Counted from the stretch's first letter, positions 1 through 11,754 are shown. The stretch: DNA of 64,000 nt from Portunus trituberculatus (GCF_017591435.1 NC_059277.1:3366001-3430000); one strand, 5' to 3'. Numbers and translations: made by a program. Notes: generated by a model not told the origin, from the letters alone.

Positions 1-295
1 GAGGTTGATATAATGTACAGAAGGACAGGTAGGTACATGAACCCTAATAGAAAAAGTAAATAAACAGATCATTAAAGAGAATAGCATAATCTATAGAAAA
101 AAGTGAAGTAAACAGACGACAACGGTGATGGTGGTAGTGATGGCAGTGGTGACATAAGGTACAGGTGGGCAGGCGGGCAGGTACTTGAGCCACTGGGAGG
201 AAGGAAAGGCGATAACACTTGCACTGCGGTCAGCCACATGTGTGACTCAGACTAGCCTTGAGAAATGTAATCAATATTCTAGCCTGGAAGAAAGA

Positions 296-660
296 TAGGA
301 GGAGGAGGAGGAGGAAGAGGAGGAGGATGGTGAGTAGAGTAACGAGAAAAAAGAATAGGAGCAAGAGGAACATGATTAGAAGGGCAAAATGAAGACGAGG
401 AGAAGGAAAACGTGGATAATGGCAAGGAAATTGAGGAGGAGTGGGAGGACGAGGAAGATGATGACAATGATGACGAAGAGAGTAAAGAGGAAAAAGAGGG
501 TGAAGAGGAGGACAAGGACAATGAAGAGGACGAGAACGACGAGGAGGAGGAGGAGGAGAAAGAGGAGGAGGAGGAGGAGGAAGAAGAAGATGCTTTGGCA
601 TAGGTATAATATTGTGGACTGTGCAACGAGCCATTTTCCTCCTCCTCCTCCTCCTCCTCC
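296..660. repeat. Purine-rich GAG/GAA tract with inverted TCC arm
   Basis: Imperfect (GAG)n and (GAA)n run from 296 to 591. A pure (TCC)n arm follows at 636-660. The + strand reads as a polyE/D or polyR/K peptide depending on frame, which is expected of any such repeat and is not evidence of a gene. The (GGA)n at 541-590 and the (TCC)n are complementary across a spacer of about 45 bp. Confidence 0.85.
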
Positions 661-711
661 GTCCTAAAGATGCACAGGCCTGCCAGATCTGCGTCATCGT
701 CTGCGACCGAA

Positions 712-878
<167 letters not shown>

Positions 879-934
879 GTTACGTCAGGTTCATCCTAAT
901 CTGCTACTCCTGTGATGCCTTCGTGGTTCTGGTA

Positions 935-1006
935 GCCGTGATCGTATAGTGGTTAGTACATTGCGTTGTGGCCGCAATAACCCAGGTTCGAATCCTGGTC
1001 ACGGCA
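935..1006 (+). tRNA. tRNA-His (anticodon GTG)
   Basis: This is a complete 72-nt cloverleaf. The acceptor stem GCCGTGA (935-941) pairs perfectly with TCACGGC (999-1005), with discriminator A1006. The D arm is GTAT/GTAC around AGTGGTTA. The anticodon stem TTGCG/CGCAA encloses the loop TTGTGGC, which places GTG at 968-970 and makes it a histidine tRNA. The T arm has stem CCAGG/CCTGG and loop TTCGAAT. Internal pol III promoter elements are present: an A-box region around the D arm and a B box GGTTCGAATCC at 985-995. There is no encoded CCA and no intron, as is usual for animal tRNA-His. Pairing is nearly perfect, so I read it as a functional gene and not as a SINE head; no SINE-like body follows it. 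Confidence 0.95.
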
Positions 1007-1018
1007 AGACTTACAATG

Positions 1019-1022
1019 TTTT
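1019..1022 (+). terminator. Pol III T-run terminator of tRNA-His
   Basis: A TTTT run lies 13 nt after the last base of the tRNA, followed by a second T-rich stretch at 1028-1033. Four or more T residues on the coding strand is the usual RNA polymerase III stop signal. Confidence 0.7.
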
Positions 1023-1644
1023 ATTCATTTTTCCTTGTCTTTATTCTTATTTGTTGTTATTTTTTTTTATTTCTATCGAGGCATTCAATAGTATATCTTC
1101 CCACCCCACACTTTCCCCACTTCAGTGATGCGTAAGAGAAGTGTCGATATTTCATGTCTAAAGTATCTTATAGTATTACAATCAACATGTAGATTAACTA
1201 TTGATAAGCGTTATAAGAGGATTCTATTCTAAATAACAAGATCTCTATCAAGGATTAGTTAAATGAGCAGCACCATTATGAACTTAAGTTAGCTTTGCCC
1301 CGAGTATTAATAAGTTGATTTATTCATTTGTTGTCTTTCAATTCCACTTCACTCTTTTTTCATGAATTTCTACTTGAATGGCTTTACTTGTGTGGGAAAA
1401 GCAAGACTAAGAACTCAAGCCTTCCAGTACCATAATAGTGTGTAATATTCTAGAGCAACGATTTTGTTCACACTAAGGATCACTGGTAGCCCCTTTTAAT
1501 CTGTCTTTATTTTCATAGATATAATGTAGTAATGTTTTTCGTGTGTCATCTCAAAAAATAGATTAGAAAATTATTCCACCACCACCAACAAAAACCTCAT
1601 TTCATCTGTACTCCAAAACAAGGCGTATATACCTGGACACTGTG

Positions 1645-1648
<4 letters not shown>
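1023..1648. other. AT-rich unique sequence, no gene seen
   Basis: AT-rich single-copy sequence downstream of the tRNA. No long open frame, tRNA-like fold or repeat was recognised. Confidence 0.6.

Positions 1649-1685
<37 letters not shown>
1649..1685. repeat. (GA)n microsatellite
   Basis: About 18 perfect AG units. Confidence 0.95.
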
Positions 1686-1687
<2 letters not shown>

Positions 1688-1798
1688 AAGGCGGGGTTGG
1701 TGAAAAGGACATGGAAAATGGAGAAGGGTGTACCAGGCGGGAGCAGAGAATGAGATATGGTTAAATGAGGTTACTGGACTTGCTGTGTCAAGGAACGT

Positions 1799-2001
1799 AT
1801 CCACCACCACCACCACCACCACCACTACTATCACTACCACCACCACTACCACTATCACTACCACCACCACCACCACCACCACCATCACCACCACCACCAC
1901 TATTACTACCACCACCACTACCACTATCACTACCACCACCACCACCACCACCACCACCCCCACCACCATCACTACCACTGCCACTACCACTACTACAAAG
2001 C
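1799..2001. repeat. (CAC/ACT)n trinucleotide tract
   Basis: About 200 bp of ACC, ACT and ATC triplets in imperfect higher-order order. It reads as poly-Thr, poly-Pro or poly-Val in different frames on both strands, which marks it as a repeat and not an exon. Confidence 0.9.
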
Positions 2002-2227
2002 AGAAGTTCTCGTATTGTGATCAGGTTCATAAAGAATTTTCCGCGTGCTCACTCTGAGAAAAAAGGCAAAGAGGAAAAAAAGGCAAAAATGGAACAAAAA
2101 CTGCTGAATTACCTGGAAGTGGCGTGGAAAGCTGGACTGGCGCGTGGAACATCAGGCACTGTAATTATGGAGAGTCTGAATTCCGGAGAGTCGCTGAAAG
2201 GCTTGTTTTTGTAATTAAATAGAGGAC

Positions 2228-2263
2228 ATGTATGTATGTGTATATGTATGTATGTATGTATGT
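2228..2263. repeat. (GTAT)n tetranucleotide repeat
   Basis: Short imperfect GTAT/GTGT array. Confidence 0.8.
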
Positions 2264-3995
2264 GTTGCAATTTTTACTTACAAGTGAGTTAGTGTTGGAA
2301 TCTACCTGTGCTTTGATGTCCACAGTTAATATGAGGTGAAAGCATACATTTCTCTTTAATATTATCAGTGATTTAATGTTAATGTATGATCTTTATTATC
2401 TTAGTGTTTATTCTTAAAATTTAAATGTTTTTTTTTTTTTCTTTTCTGACAATTTTGTTATTTTGTTTATTTTTCATGCAGCAATTACTTATTTAAAATC
2501 GTGTTCTTTTTTTTTTTCGTTTACTAGCTTGCTCTAAGGTCGAAATTTTCCTTTATTCCTTTATTTATACTTTTTTTTTCAAGTTGACATGTTAATTTGT
2601 ATTTACATTTTCAGTGAATTCAAGATCAAAACAGACTTTTCTTTTTCTCTTTTCTCTTCTTTTTAAAGTCAACACGTACGACTGTCTGGATTTTTTCAGC
2701 TTCAAGGTTGATATGTACATTTGTTTTCATTTTTCACGAGTGCCTTAAGGTTGCCAGGCCGCCACGCCTCCACGCTCAATCAATACTGTGAGGTGCCCTG
2801 CCTGTGTGCCCCGCCCCATGTGCCCCGCCCGTGTACCCCGCCTAATGCCACACCCTGAATACCTTCCAGCCTCACCCCTTAACCTTCATCAACTTCGCCT
2901 TTGCATGACGTGCCTCAGATTGTTGTCCCTCCCTCCCTCTGTCTGGAGTATCTGACGCGAGAGGAGTTTAAAGACACGGAAGGAATAAGAGAAAAAAGAA
3001 GTTTAGCACTGGTAGTCGATGAAGAAATAATACACCTTGTCCTTTGGCACGTGTCCTTCAGCCGCGTAACACTGCCTGGGAGTTGGCAAAGAAATTTAAC
3101 ATTGAGAGAAGGCAACAATTTCGTGTCAGTCTTCGGGTAAGGTCATGAACTCAAGTGTAACAGTCGTGGTAACCCAGCAGGTGATGTGGTGAAGGTTCTA
3201 CTGAAAATTGAAAGGATCAGAACAGATAGTTAGCAACAGATCCTTTGAACTTGCTATGATTTCTATCTCACTGGCTATTTTACGCTGCCAATACAGGATA
3301 TTAAAAAAACACATCACACTACCAAAAATTATAATCCACTCATTAATATCCAATAGATCAGATGGGAAACCCTGGGAACATGGTAGCGAGGGAGGAGAAG
3401 GAGGAGCGAGTGTGATGGTCCTGCCGCTGTTGTCTGTGATGTGCGGATGGCGTGCTGCCGAGGCCACTGGATGCCCTTACCTGGCCTCCTACACGTCTGA
3501 TCGATGATGACGCAGCCTCGTGCTGGTGACGCGATTCCAGACCTTGCTGCACGATCCACAGCAAGCCTTCGCCGCCCACGCCTCTGTGCTGACCTACGTA
3601 CAAGGTGGCGCTGAGGGAGAAGCGTTCAGAATACCCTGCAAGAACTGGCTTTAAGACTCCATGTGCAGGCGCTGCTTTAAGAATTCTTGGTGCATCTTCT
3701 GCCACTTTCTCCTCCAAAGTCACAGCTTGAGTCCTGAGGGAGAAGGTTTTAGAAGAATTTGTGCAGAATAAGCTAGAAGACAAAAGCCCCGTAAGAAGAC
3801 AAAACTGGAAGACATTACTGAGAAGACTAAAACTGGAAAAAGACAAAAACTAGAAGACATTCTCTAAGAATATCGAAACAAATATCGAGACCAAAAAACC
3901 TAGAAAAAATGTCACATATCTTATGCTTGAGACAACTCCAGTTACGCATAAAGATAAAAAGTCACTAATAAGTTAACAGAAGATATTAATATGTC
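2264..3995. other. Unique sequence, no supported gene
   Basis: T-rich to about 2740, then a short GC-richer patch with repeated GTGCCCCGCC-like words (2790-2845), then anonymous sequence. The longest frames (for example 2901-3140 on + and 3358-3846 on minus) show no domain, signal peptide or family resemblance that I recognise. Confidence 0.5.
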
Positions 3996-3997
3996 TT

Positions 3998-4140
3998 AAC
4001 ATAACATAACATAACATAAATAATAGGATAACAAAGGGCCACCAGGGCCCATCTAGGTTATCCTGTATCAGTCGCACAGCGACCTCGTCATCAGTACTTA
4101 AAGATACACTTACAAGTACACAAGTACAGTCTTAGTAGGT
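3998..4140 (-). mobile_element. Possible LINE 3' tail with hairpin
   Basis: (CATAA)n at 3999-4020 is followed by GGATAAC...GTTATCC inverted arms (about 4026-4061) enclosing GGGCCACCAGGGCCC. Read on the minus strand, a conserved-looking block ends in TATGTTATG repeats, the layout of a non-LTR element 3' UTR plus simple tail. I recall this block as dispersed in decapod DNA but could not check. Only one copy is in the window. Confidence 0.4.
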
Positions 4141-5119
4141 GATCACACTTTCAATCAAGGTAAATAACCTCACATTCAACTCGAGGAACAAGAAGCCTAC
4201 TGCGTACATCAATGTCCTGGTATGCGAGTGGTCACTGAATGGTCTGCCTCACTCCTACACTTGTGGCACACTATTAACTGCAAGTCAGGGCGTGACATGC
4301 AGAGAAGAGGACTCGTTTGCATTACGCCTGATGGAAGAGAGAGACTCAACACATCACAAGAGTTAAGTATATCATGTCGCTACAGTAGGATTCTTGTTAC
4401 TCCCGCTGTCGGACGAAAGACAGAAGGACAAGGACACGTCAATAAAGAAGTCGTTTCCTGGAATACCAATTTATGTAAACAATAACAGCACTTACCAACA
4501 AACTCCTAGGGGTGACTATTCCTTGCAGCGATATTAATGAGTTTGAATTAATCAGAGGACTCGTTCTTGAACAAGACAATCCCTAGAATACCTCATCATA
4601 TACAACAACAGCACTTATCCACAATGTTCTTAGTGGTGAGTATTCCTTGTAGCGATTCTGAATTAACTTACTTTAGTATTATTCTACTTTCCACTCGCTC
4701 TGTTCTACCCATTTCAACAACCTGCTTTAACTATACAGGAAGTTGCGTAGTTTATGATGTTTTGAGTTCTAGTAGACCAATTCCAACATTCTTTTTCTAA
4801 ATCAAATCGGAAGTGAGAAACTATACAAGTGTTACAGGAACTACCACATTTAGGATTCACGGCTTCCTGCAGCATCCCTTATTTATTTACGTTTGTGTAT
4901 TATGTTCTTATTCAATACCTTCAAGGTGGTGGTGGTTGACATTCATACAGATCATTAAGTGGTAACGCATCTTTACTTTATCGTTGTAATTGTACGTTAA
5001 AGTGGATGGAGATAACTAAGGCTGGCGACTGCTAACCATAGCAGGGTGGTGGCCAGTGACCTGTGTTGTGATACGCAGAAGAAAGCTTATCAAACAAAAC
5101 TTTTCTCGGTTTGATGGTT
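4141..5119. other. Unique sequence, no gene seen
   Basis: Anonymous AT-moderate sequence with only short uninformative frames. If the neighbouring block is a LINE tail, its upstream part would lie here on the minus strand, but I see no reverse-transcriptase motif. Confidence 0.5.
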
Positions 5120-5161
<42 letters not shown>

Positions 5162-5173
5162 AAGTAGTAGCAA

Positions 5174-5227
<54 letters not shown>

Positions 5228-5343
5228 GAGGAGGAGGAGGAGGAGGAGGAGGAGGAGGAGGAGGAGGAGGAAGAAAAGCAGCAATAGAGACAGTATAGTA
5301 CGAATAGTAGTGGTATTAGCAGTAGTAGTAGTAGCAGTAGTGA

Positions 5344-5384
<41 letters not shown>

Positions 5385-5640
5385 ATACCAGCACTAATAA
5401 TACCAGTAGCATCACCAGCGACAACAATGATAGCAGTAGCAACAGCAACAATAGCTCAAGAATTGAGTAAAGATTGTTTTCGTAGTGGTAATATCAGCAT
5501 TCGTAGTAGTAGCAATAGCAGCAGTCGTAGTAGTAACAATAGCAACAGCAGCAGTAGAAACACCAATACCAACAATAACAGAAGCGGCAAAAACAATAGC
5601 CAAAGTAGTAGAGGTGTTTGCCCAAGTACAAGGCATTCCG
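5120..5640. repeat. (AGT)n-(AGG)n-(AGT)n compound trinucleotide field
   Basis: (AGT)n runs 5120-5226 with one interruption and turns in phase into (AGG)n at 5226-5271. AGT-rich sequence resumes at 5305-5392 and decays into AGC/AAC/AAT triplets to about 5610. Translations such as poly-L, poly-S and poly-Y are artefacts of the repeat. Confidence 0.9.
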
Positions 5641-5883
5641 CAGAGTTAATGGATATCTCCCGTGCCAAAGACTAATCATTCAACGGCAGCGTGTTAAGTC
5701 GTCATGAGCGCCTTACCTGTGTGGTCGTGGCCGCCCAGGTGTTTAGGAGGGAGGCAGGTAGACGAATGACGGTGGGCGTGTAAGTAAAGGTGGGTCGTGA
5801 CAGCCGTAGAGTTACAACAGTCCTCGATGTTTTCATGCAGGAGGAAAAATTTGCTGACAAGAGGGGAAGGCATATAAGGTGTC

Positions 5884-5885
<2 letters not shown>

Positions 5886-5926
<41 letters not shown>

Positions 5927-5973
5927 AAATGTAATGTAATTAACTTTTTTTAAACCATATTGCACTCAATTCT

Positions 5974-6021
<48 letters not shown>

Positions 6022-6085
6022 TGAAATAATGCGAGTATTTTTCTTTTTACTGCATTCCTTCTACTCCGTGTCCTCATACCCTTCA

Positions 6086-6154
<69 letters not shown>

Positions 6155-6191
6155 CATCGCCGAATATTACATTGTGTTTTTTGTGTACACA

Positions 6192-6252
<61 letters not shown>
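5886..6252. repeat. Nested complementary microsatellites GT-GA-CT-CA
   Basis: Four perfect tracts follow in order: (GT)n 5886-5923, (GA)n 5976-6018, (CT)n 6089-6152 and (CA)n 6194-6252. The outer pair (GT/CA) and the inner pair (GA/CT) are each mutually complementary, so the block could in principle fold as one long interrupted hairpin. The last tract abuts the head of a SINE. Confidence 0.95.
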
Positions 6253-6254
<2 letters not shown>

Positions 6255-6535
6255 GCGTAGTGTAGTGGTTAGCACGCTCGATTCGCAATCGAGATGGCCG
6301 GGTTCGAGTCCCGGTAAGCGGCGAGGCAAATGGGCAAACCTCTTAATGTGTGGCCCCTGTTCACCTAGCAGTAAATAGGTACGGGATGTAACTCGAGGGG
6401 TTGTGGCCTCGCTTTCCCGGTGTGTTGTGTGTTGGTGTGGTCTCAGTCCTACCCGAAGATCGGTCTATGAGCTCTGAGCTCGCTCCGTAATGAGGAAGAC
6501 TGGTTGGGTGACCACCAGGCGACCGAGGTGAATTA
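6253..6535 (+). mobile_element. tRNA-derived SINE, family A, near full length
   Basis: The head (6253-6321) folds like a tRNA. Arms CCGCGTA/TAAGCGG pair with one mismatch. The D region is GTGTAGTGGTTAGCAC, the anticodon stem CTCGA/TCGAG has loop TTCGCAA (triplet CGC at 6284-6286), and the T arm carries a B box GGTTCGAGTCC. The linker between acceptor and D arm is shortened, so it is a SINE head and not a working tRNA. A body follows, including the central domain 6353-6489 shared with the family B copy at 16204, and a tail ending GGTGAATTAC that runs into (CA)n to 6567. The 5' side also abuts (CA)n. I recall this family from crab sequence but have not verified that. Confidence 0.88.
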
Positions 6536-6567
6536 CACACACACACGCACGCACGCACACACACACA
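6536..6567. repeat. (CA)n tail of SINE A
   Basis: Imperfect CA tract with CG interruptions, continuous with the SINE 3' end. Confidence 0.85.
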
Positions 6568-9204
6568 TACAAAAACACACTCACAACTGACTGGTAAAGC
6601 AATAAGCATGATGAAAGTAAAGTTTTTACGTTATTAAAGAAAGACTCGTTAGTACAGATATCAAAGAGAAAACTTGACAAAACACTACAAAGAAAGAAAC
6701 GTAAAAAGAAAAAAAAAAAAAAGAGGAGAAAATGATAATCTCTTCTTTACCAATTTCACTAAGAGTTTTATTTGCAGTAACTTGAATCTTTTGGACCTCT
6801 TCATCTTCCAAGAAGTCGTCAGTCACCAGAGCAATACAACCACTCTAGTTTTTTTTTTTTCTAGTACGAGTTAGTGTAATGTACTGGAAAACCAAGTGAG
6901 GTTGTAAGGTCTGTTAGTGTCTGTCATCCCTGTAATAGAGATCACTGTTTAAGCGTCATGTTGTCAGTTGAGGCGTTGTTTCTTCCAGTGTTGTCAGTGC
7001 ATAGTACCGTAATAGGGCTTAGAAAAGAATTATAGAACCATAGAAATTATATATATATCACTACTGAAACTATGTGATTAGTTTAGATATGCCTTTCACC
7101 AATAGTATAAATTTATTTATTTAGTATATTTAAGCTTACAAAGATAATGAGTGTCTGTAAGAGTTTGTTACCCTTGTAACCCTGAACATACTCTTTTTCA
7201 GTATTTATCACACCACTGAACTCTAGTACTAAAGTGTCTTAATGTTTGAATGCTTTATTTTGTAATTATTATTTGTGTGAAAGGCAGCGGGAAGGAGTAC
7301 TAATCTTCCTTTTGGGTCTTTTCCTTATCAACAGTTTAGAATTATTGCTAAAGTATCACTAGAGTCGTGAAAGCACCCATGAAAACTGCAAATAACCTTC
7401 ACTACAGTCTAGTGAACATAAGAAATACAACGATGAAATGTTGAAGAACATGAACTTGGGTTTCAACCTTAAACGAATCCTCCTCTTCTGAGGCTCGTCT
7501 TTTTCACGCCCTCTCTTTTCTCTTTGGGTTAGCAGGAGCCTTTGAAACGTGGCTTGTTCTGCCTAAGCGGACTTGTCCTTATTCGGGAACAAGTGTGAAA
7601 CGTATTGATCCACAGTGAAATGCACCGGTCTGCCTGGTGGTCACAGGGGCCGGGGCTCCTCTCTCTGTCTCTCGGCACGAGCAGGTCAACCACCCCTAGC
7701 CTGGTGAGGGCAGCGGCAGCCAGGGAGGTAAAGATTCACGCCTTCCTTCCCCCACCACGGTGTGCGAGAATCTCTCCTTTGGGGGAAAACAAGGGAAAGT
7801 TTACCGTTTTCTTTAACTCCTTTTTATCCACGGCTATCTTCTCTTGTTTCATCCCAGGTCATGTCTTGCGTTCTTGCCCTCACTGTTACTGTTATTTGAA
7901 GCTATGGAGATGATGTGTCGAGTTCTTGCGATCCTTTTCCCAGTCATGGTGTGAAATCTTTGCTTAACTCTGACTAAAATAATGAAAGTCTCAACAACTC
8001 CCGCTTAAGTCTATTGTAAGTAACCAAGAATCATAGACTTTGTGCTGGTGATGTTGACTAAAGCTTAAAGGAGGATCAATTGTTGCGCATTTTTCCTTGA
8101 AGCTGACATCATGCGAAGGACGGAGAACGAAAACATAGCGCCCATTGAAGGTCAAAGTATGTATATTCTATTCCCTTCATCAGGCTCCCTCCCGACACTC
8201 GTGGGCGGGGGTGCATGGTGGGGATGGAGGCTCCCAGCAGCAGAAGGTGACACGGTCCTCAGTCGCCGCTCTGTCTGACTGTGGCAAAAATAACTGTTCT
8301 CTCCTGACCCACTAACTAACTGCCTACCGCGCTCTGGCACCCCCTCTCTCCCTATCTCTCCCTCTCCCTCTCTCCCTCCCTTGGTTTTCCCTGGTTCTCT
8401 GTGGCCTCCTGATGCTGAGACGAAATTCCTTGAGTCTTTCCCTCAGTATATAGACGGCGTTCTTGTCATTTTCTTTTGTTAACCTAATTAGTCAATGATT
8501 TTAGTTAACTTTTTCTTTGATTCACTTACCGTTGATACTGACTGGAGGGTTTGAGAGCCGTGTTCAGGTTATCTAATCGGCTGAAGTTTGTAATGATTGT
8601 TCAACTTAATCATTATATCATTAACTGCGAAAATTTACCTATGTTTATGATACCCTCGTTCAACTTAGTTATATATATATTTTTTTTTTTTGTCGTTCAG
8701 CTTTTCCTTTACTCCTTCCTTCATTCAATAAGGTTAGTAATTAATTCCTTGACGGTCACTTGTCCATCTACTTCTCTATAGATGCGACAGAGAAACCTGT
8801 TGAACCTGTTTTTTTTTTACGAAGTGCACATATTCTGCAGTGTATTTGTTTACAAGAAAAAGCTTATATTTATCAACAAAGGTAGTTGTTATTTTCCCTG
8901 CTTATTATTTACCAGGCCTCTTTAAATCCTATACGTAGACCTATTCAATCTGCCGAAACACGCATAAAAATAACCTTACATAAGATCTTTCCACATCAGC
9001 AAAAACGAACTCTCTATAAATCCCACATAGAAATAACTTTAAAATCATTTTCACCCGCAGAGAAAAGTAAGCATCAGCAAAAATATTACCCATTTATTTT
9101 TTCTGTAAGCTATTAACGACTGTCACTTCACTTCTGGCGCCACAACAACGAGGTCATATGGCTAAGATATTAAAGGTGACCTCTTCCTTGCACAGGTAAA
9201 TAAG
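6568..9204. other. Unique sequence, no gene seen
   Basis: AT-rich single-copy DNA with one GC-richer patch at 7600-7780 and a second at 8190-8400 that includes CTCCCTCTC runs. Frames such as 7605-7913 on + show no recognisable domain and no convincing splice-site pair. Confidence 0.5.
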
Positions 9205-9208
9205 TTAA

Positions 9209-9413
9209 CCCTTTCAGTACTGGGACGCATTTTTATCTTGAGTTTTGGGTACAATTAGACGATTATATTTACATTACTAAGGATTTATGGACGCTAGAAG
9301 ATTAATGGCCTGAGTCTTCACTATTTCAATCCCCACTTAAGTTTTTGAAGCTGTAGAAAATCACCAAATAATAAGTAGAATGAATATGAAAACATGTCAA
9401 GGTAGTAAAGGAG
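9209..9413 (+). mobile_element. TTAA-type MITE, family 1, copy 1
   Basis: A 205-bp element lies between two TTAA sites (9205-9208 and 9414-9417). The left end reads CCCTTTCAGTA; the right end TAGTAAAGGAG is its degenerate inverse. Internal landmarks shared with other copies are the ATTTTTATCTTGAG-like block, AGAAGATTAATGGCC, the CACTATTT block and GAAGCTGTA. TTAA duplication with C-rich ends is the hallmark of the piggyBac superfamily; with no coding capacity it would be a non-autonomous derivative. Confidence 0.85.
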
Positions 9414-9539
9414 TTAATAGAATGGCGATCAAATGCATTTTTAGATCACTAGATTTACACTAAAGATTTATGAGAACAATCTGCAGGAGGTCATCATCCC
9501 TTCACATCAGTCGTGGCAACGTTAGTGTGTGGAAAGGAG

Positions 9540-10260
9540 TGAAGGAGAGAGAGAGAGAAGAGAAGAGAAGAAGAGAAGAGAATCGTATATTAGTATGAAG
9601 TATGCGAAGAGAATACATTGCTAGTTTATATTTTACTGAAGAGAAAGAGGAAGCAGGAAAGGAAGAAAGAAGGAGGAAGGAAGGAAAGGGGTTGAAGAAA
9701 AGGAACGATACTGTATTGGTATGTAAAGAGAGGAAAGAAGAAGGAAATTCAGTGTTGATCTTCAGTATATGAGGGAAGGTGAGAGGAAGAAGAGGAGGAA
9801 GGGAAGAAGAAAGGAGGCGAGGATAAAGCATCTACTGAGCGGGGAAAAGAAGAGAGGAAGAAGGGGTAAAGAGAAGGAAACCAATGTAAGTATTTAGTAT
9901 GCGGAAGAAAGAAGGAGAGAACGAGGGAGGGAGGAAGAAAGGAGGTAAAGGAGGAGAAGAGAATGCAGTGTTGTCAGCCTGAGTGGAGGGAGGTGGCAGA
10001 GAGGACTCCAGTGTTAGTCTTAAATGTGCAGAAGGAGAAAGGAGAGAATGAGAGAAGAAGGGAGAAAGAAGACAAGAAGGAAGGAATACAGTATGAGAGA
10101 GAAGTGTAAAATGGAAGGAGGGAAGAAGGAAAAGGATCAAATATTAGTATTTAGAAGAGGAAAGGAAGGAATACAGTATGAGAGAGAAGTGTGGATGGAA
10201 GGAGGGAAGAAGGAAAAGGATCAAGTATTAGTATTTAGAGGGGGAAAGGAAGGAAATAAC
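9540..10260. repeat. Degenerate purine-rich minisatellite
   Basis: A recurring core like AGTRTTAGTATTTAGTATG, embedded in GGAAGAAGGAGG-type purine runs, returns at about 9583, 9614, 9707, 9748, 9880, 9964, 10009, 10087, 10138, 10171 and 10221. The last two units are near identical with an 85-bp period (ATACAGTATG at 10086 and 10171). The frames on either strand are by-products. Confidence 0.75.
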
Positions 10261-10619
10261 ACAGTAAATGTCTCAGCAGGTGTTGTTGTTCCACTAATCC
10301 CACAGCAGACACGGCAAGTTTAACAAGCAAAAATTGTCAAAAGCATAAATTCTTTGACTGAAAAAAAAAATTAGGGGAAAAAGGTCTCTAGTTACTAAAA
10401 TAAACACAAATTCCTGAGGTGTGAAGAGAAAGACAGATTTCTCGAATAAAAACTGAAAATATGATATCAACTCAAAATCTGGAAATGACACCTAACCCAA
10501 ATAGAAAAACAAAACTGAACTTAAAAAAAAAAACAGACAAATTCTTTTACAAAAAAAAGATCACCGGAAAAACCAAACTGCACAATACAGAAGAGCAAAA
10601 ATCCTTCACTGAAAACCAC

Positions 10620-10620
<1 letters not shown>
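10261..10620. other. A-rich unique sequence
   Basis: A-rich stretch with several runs of eight or more A. No gene seen. Confidence 0.5.

Positions 10621-10621
<1 letters not shown>

Positions 10622-10676
<55 letters not shown>
10622..10676. repeat. (GA)n microsatellite
   Basis: About 27 GA units. Confidence 0.95.
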
Positions 10677-10680
<4 letters not shown>

Positions 10681-11034
10681 ACATTAATTGCCCGACATGT
10701 AATCGTGAACCGCCTGAACACAAACAAGGCTTCATTTTCCTGTTCAGAGTCATTTGTTCTCCTCTTGAGTGTTGTTGCCGCGTGTCTTTGTTTTGGAGGA
10801 AAATTGAATGTCCCCCGCCAGATATAACATAGTGAATGCTGAGGGAGGAGCCGCGCCCACCTACGAGCTGTTGTGTTGTGATGAATTATGTGCCAGAGGT
10901 CAAGGTTGAGTTGGTCGTGTGACGCTGAATTTGTTTATTGTAGTTTATTTGGTAAGTGTCTGTGGAAAATTATGAGATATGCTGTTGTAAGTGATGATGA
11001 TGATGGCAATGACAACAGCAGCAAAAGGAAAGCG

Positions 11035-11036
<2 letters not shown>

Positions 11037-11125
<89 letters not shown>
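11037..11125. repeat. (CA)n microsatellite
   Basis: About 43 CA units, uninterrupted apart from the GCACGCA lead-in. Confidence 0.95.
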
Positions 11126-11126
<1 letters not shown>

Positions 11127-11754
11127 GTGACGCAGTCGTGACATTAATTTCCTTCCTTTCAAACTTCCATAAAAAGAAAGAAAAATGAGAAAGAAAAGAA
11201 TAGGAAAAACGAATTATAACAAAGAGATAAAGGAAACGAAAATCTTCAAATATAAAAGCTTACCCTATCTTTACCACTTCTAAAAATGCATCCACTAAAA
11301 CAACACATACAGAAAACCTTCCCAAACACCAAAAAATAAATAAATAAACACTTCAAAAAAAGGACAAAAAAAATAATCCCCAGCTCAGCACACCACCTCA
11401 TTCTCCTTGACATCATTTACCACCGTTTAATCTCCACTTTTCTTCCACATAACTTTCCACAACCACAGTCAGCATTGCGTTGCTCTTCTTTATCGTGTGT
11501 TGTATTCCTCCACGCTTACTATTACCCTTTGCGCAAAACAACAGTGCGTGTGTGTCGCCCTGACTGTTGACTCACGCTCCCTCATCTCCTTAGCATCTCG
11601 GATTATTCTTGTTTTCCTCGAGGCTGTGAAGCAAAGGTATAAACATGAAGGAAATGACGTATATAGCTTGACTTCTGCTGCCTCTTGTCATTCTTGTTGT
11701 TGTTATTGTTGTTGATGGTGATGGAGGTGGTGGTGATGATGGTGGTGGCGGCTT

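Noticed and set aside
412..603. Acidic protein frame (Asp/Glu-rich)
   Set aside because: Purine-repeat composition explains it; no start context, splice sites or conserved segment.
5120..5640. CRISPR-like or other regularly spaced array
   Set aside because: Periodicity is a three-base microsatellite, not repeat-spacer structure, and the genome is clearly eukaryotic.
6253..6322. Functional tRNA with loop triplet CGC
   Set aside because: The acceptor stem has a mismatch, the linker to the D arm is shortened, and a SINE body follows that recurs elsewhere in the window.
8890..9116. Short + strand frame with a Lys/His-rich end
   Set aside because: Anonymous AT-rich frame below 80 codons with no supporting signals.
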